6,737 nt of DNA from S012-113 sp965368405 (GTDB lineage Bacteria; Bacteroidota; Bacteroidia; Cytophagales; Cyclobacteriaceae). The first letter of the stretch is position 1. Each line of letters opens with the position of its first letter. Below the pieces are notes generated by a model, which was given only the letters and a program-made list of their open reading frames with translations, was not told where the DNA came from and ran no database searches. Below are positions 5,947 through 6,737 of the stretch, one piece after another. The DNA lies in NCBI GenBank assembly GCA_965368405.1, contig CBDUMS010000125.1, positions 1 through 6,737 of the forward strand, in the 5' to 3' direction. Both the position numbers and the translations under genes were made by a program.

Positions 5947-6737
5947 ATGAAGAGAAGAAAATTTCTTAGAAATACCCTGTTAGCTGGCTCAACGCTATCA
6001 TTAGGAGGATACCCAATAAACCTAATTGCAAAAGATAACGGATTTAGCAGGCTTGCAAATAATAGTACCAATGATCGGGTACTGGTAATCTTGCAGATGC
6101 ACGGTGGCAACGATGGCTTAAATAGTCTTATCCCCGTAACCGATTACGATCAATATTATAGTCGCAGGGCTAATATTGCCATCCCTAAAACCGGCACAAA
6201 TCGGGCTTTAATACCACTCGATTCTACTTTGCCTGCGGAGGCCCAGGTTGGGCTCCACCCGGATATGGGAGCTATGAAAAGCATGTATGATAGCGGCAGA
6301 CTGGGCATTGTACAGGGAGTATCGTATTCTAATAATAATGGCTCTCACTTTCGTGGCAGAGACATCTGGTTCATGGGCGGCGGACCAAACGATTATTACT
6401 CTTCCGGATGGATTGGTCGTTATCTTCAGCATGCTTATCAACCTAAAATTTATCCCGATGACTTCCCAAACGAATCGATGCAAGACCCGCTGGCTATAGA
6501 ACTAGGCAGCGACGTATCATTGGTTTTTCATCAAAATAATAATATACCTGCATCCCTTTCGCTAGGAAGCAGCCCAGATAGTTTTGCAGCACTGGTAGAC
6601 TCTCTAGAAGGGTTTGTTGATGAGGGTGTTGATCCACGCGGAAAACCTCCGGTAGCGTTAGAAAATAGTCCCTATGGCAAAGAAATTAATTGGATATTAG
6701 GATTAGAGGACAAGACAGAAGATTATGCCGAGCGTCT
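5947..6737 (+). CDS. DUF1501 family protein with Tat signal (N-terminal 263 residues; C-terminus beyond window)
   Basis: The reading frame opens at ATG 5947 and stays open to the window edge. The N-terminus MKRRKFLRNTLLAGSTLSLG carries a twin-arginine motif (R3-R4-K-F-L) followed by a mildly hydrophobic stretch, so the protein should be exported folded by the Tat system; cleavage or retention as an anchor cannot be decided. DUF1501 blocks are clear: RVLVILQMHGGNDGLNSLIP (44-63), YYSRRANIAIP (70-80), GLHPDMGAMKSMYDSGRLGI (102-121) followed by VQGV, SHFRGRDIW (133-141) and SGWIGRYL (153-160). As I recall, this family belongs to the alkaline phosphatase superfamily; H52 and D56 in MHGGNDG would be candidate metal ligands (inference). 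It follows the DUF1800 gene by 5 bp with no Shine-Dalgarno sequence, which suggests translational coupling. Function is unknown. Confidence 0.93.
   Translation, partial: MKRRKFLRNTLLAGSTLSLGGYPINLIAKDNGFSRLANNSTNDRVLVILQMHGGNDGLNSLIPVTDYDQYYSRRANIAIPKTGTNRALIPLDSTLPAEAQVGLHPDMGAMKSMYDSGRLGIVQGVSYSNNNGSHFRGRDIWFMGGGPNDYYSSGWIGRYLQHAYQPKIYPDDFPNESMQDPLAIELGSDVSLVFHQNNNIPASLSLGSSPDSFAALVDSLEGFVDEGVDPRGKPPVALENSPYGKEINWILGLEDKTEDYAER

Noticed and set aside
6208..6483. Open frames on both strands (minus 6208-6483, plus 6287-6499) within the DUF1501 region
   Set aside because: Both overlap the DUF1501 frame, whose conserved blocks are unmistakable; they are shadow frames.

Overview
The window is about 40% GC by eye and looks like chromosomal DNA of a member of the Bacteroidota, probably a marine or free-living relative of the Cytophagales or Flavobacteriia (inference, no marker gene present). 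Pointers are the DUF4421 barrel, the Bacteroidetes-style promoter elements (TTTG ... TAnnTTTG), mostly absent Shine-Dalgarno sequences, and signal peptides ending in ...AQ. No RNA genes, CRISPR arrays, insertion sequences, phage genes or attachment sites were seen.

Left half (1-3299), all on the minus strand and read right to left: a DUF4421 outer-membrane barrel protein (2310-3299), then a 112-bp gap with a striking cluster of three TACCTAT/ATAGGTA repeats, then a tight three-gene run. The run holds a PF13557-type outer-membrane barrel 'transporter' (1268-2197), a small secreted LTxxQ-motif protein of the Spy/CpxP kind (779-1255), and an exported arylsulfatase of the Pseudomonas AtsA type (1-749, cut by the window edge). 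Gaps of 12 and 29 bp suggest one transcript. A plausible reading is an envelope unit in which a periplasmic sulfatase works with an outer-membrane pore and a small periplasmic helper; the substrate cannot be told from sequence.

Middle (3300-4207): a divergent intergenic region with a -7 box facing right, a LysE/RhtB-family amino-acid exporter (3454-4071), and a 136-bp gap with a good Bacteroidetes-type promoter.

Right half (4208-6737), plus strand: a DUF1800 protein followed 5 bp later by a DUF1501 protein, which runs off the edge. The DUF1501 protein has a clear twin-arginine (Tat) signal; the DUF1800 protein has no signal peptide, and an in-frame stop just upstream rules out a longer start. 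That makes co-export of a folded pair the most interesting testable idea here.

No wholly new system is evident. The points most worth checking are the possible Tat hitchhiking of DUF1800, an Asp where AtsA-type sulfatases carry an active-site His, and the triple operator-like repeat.
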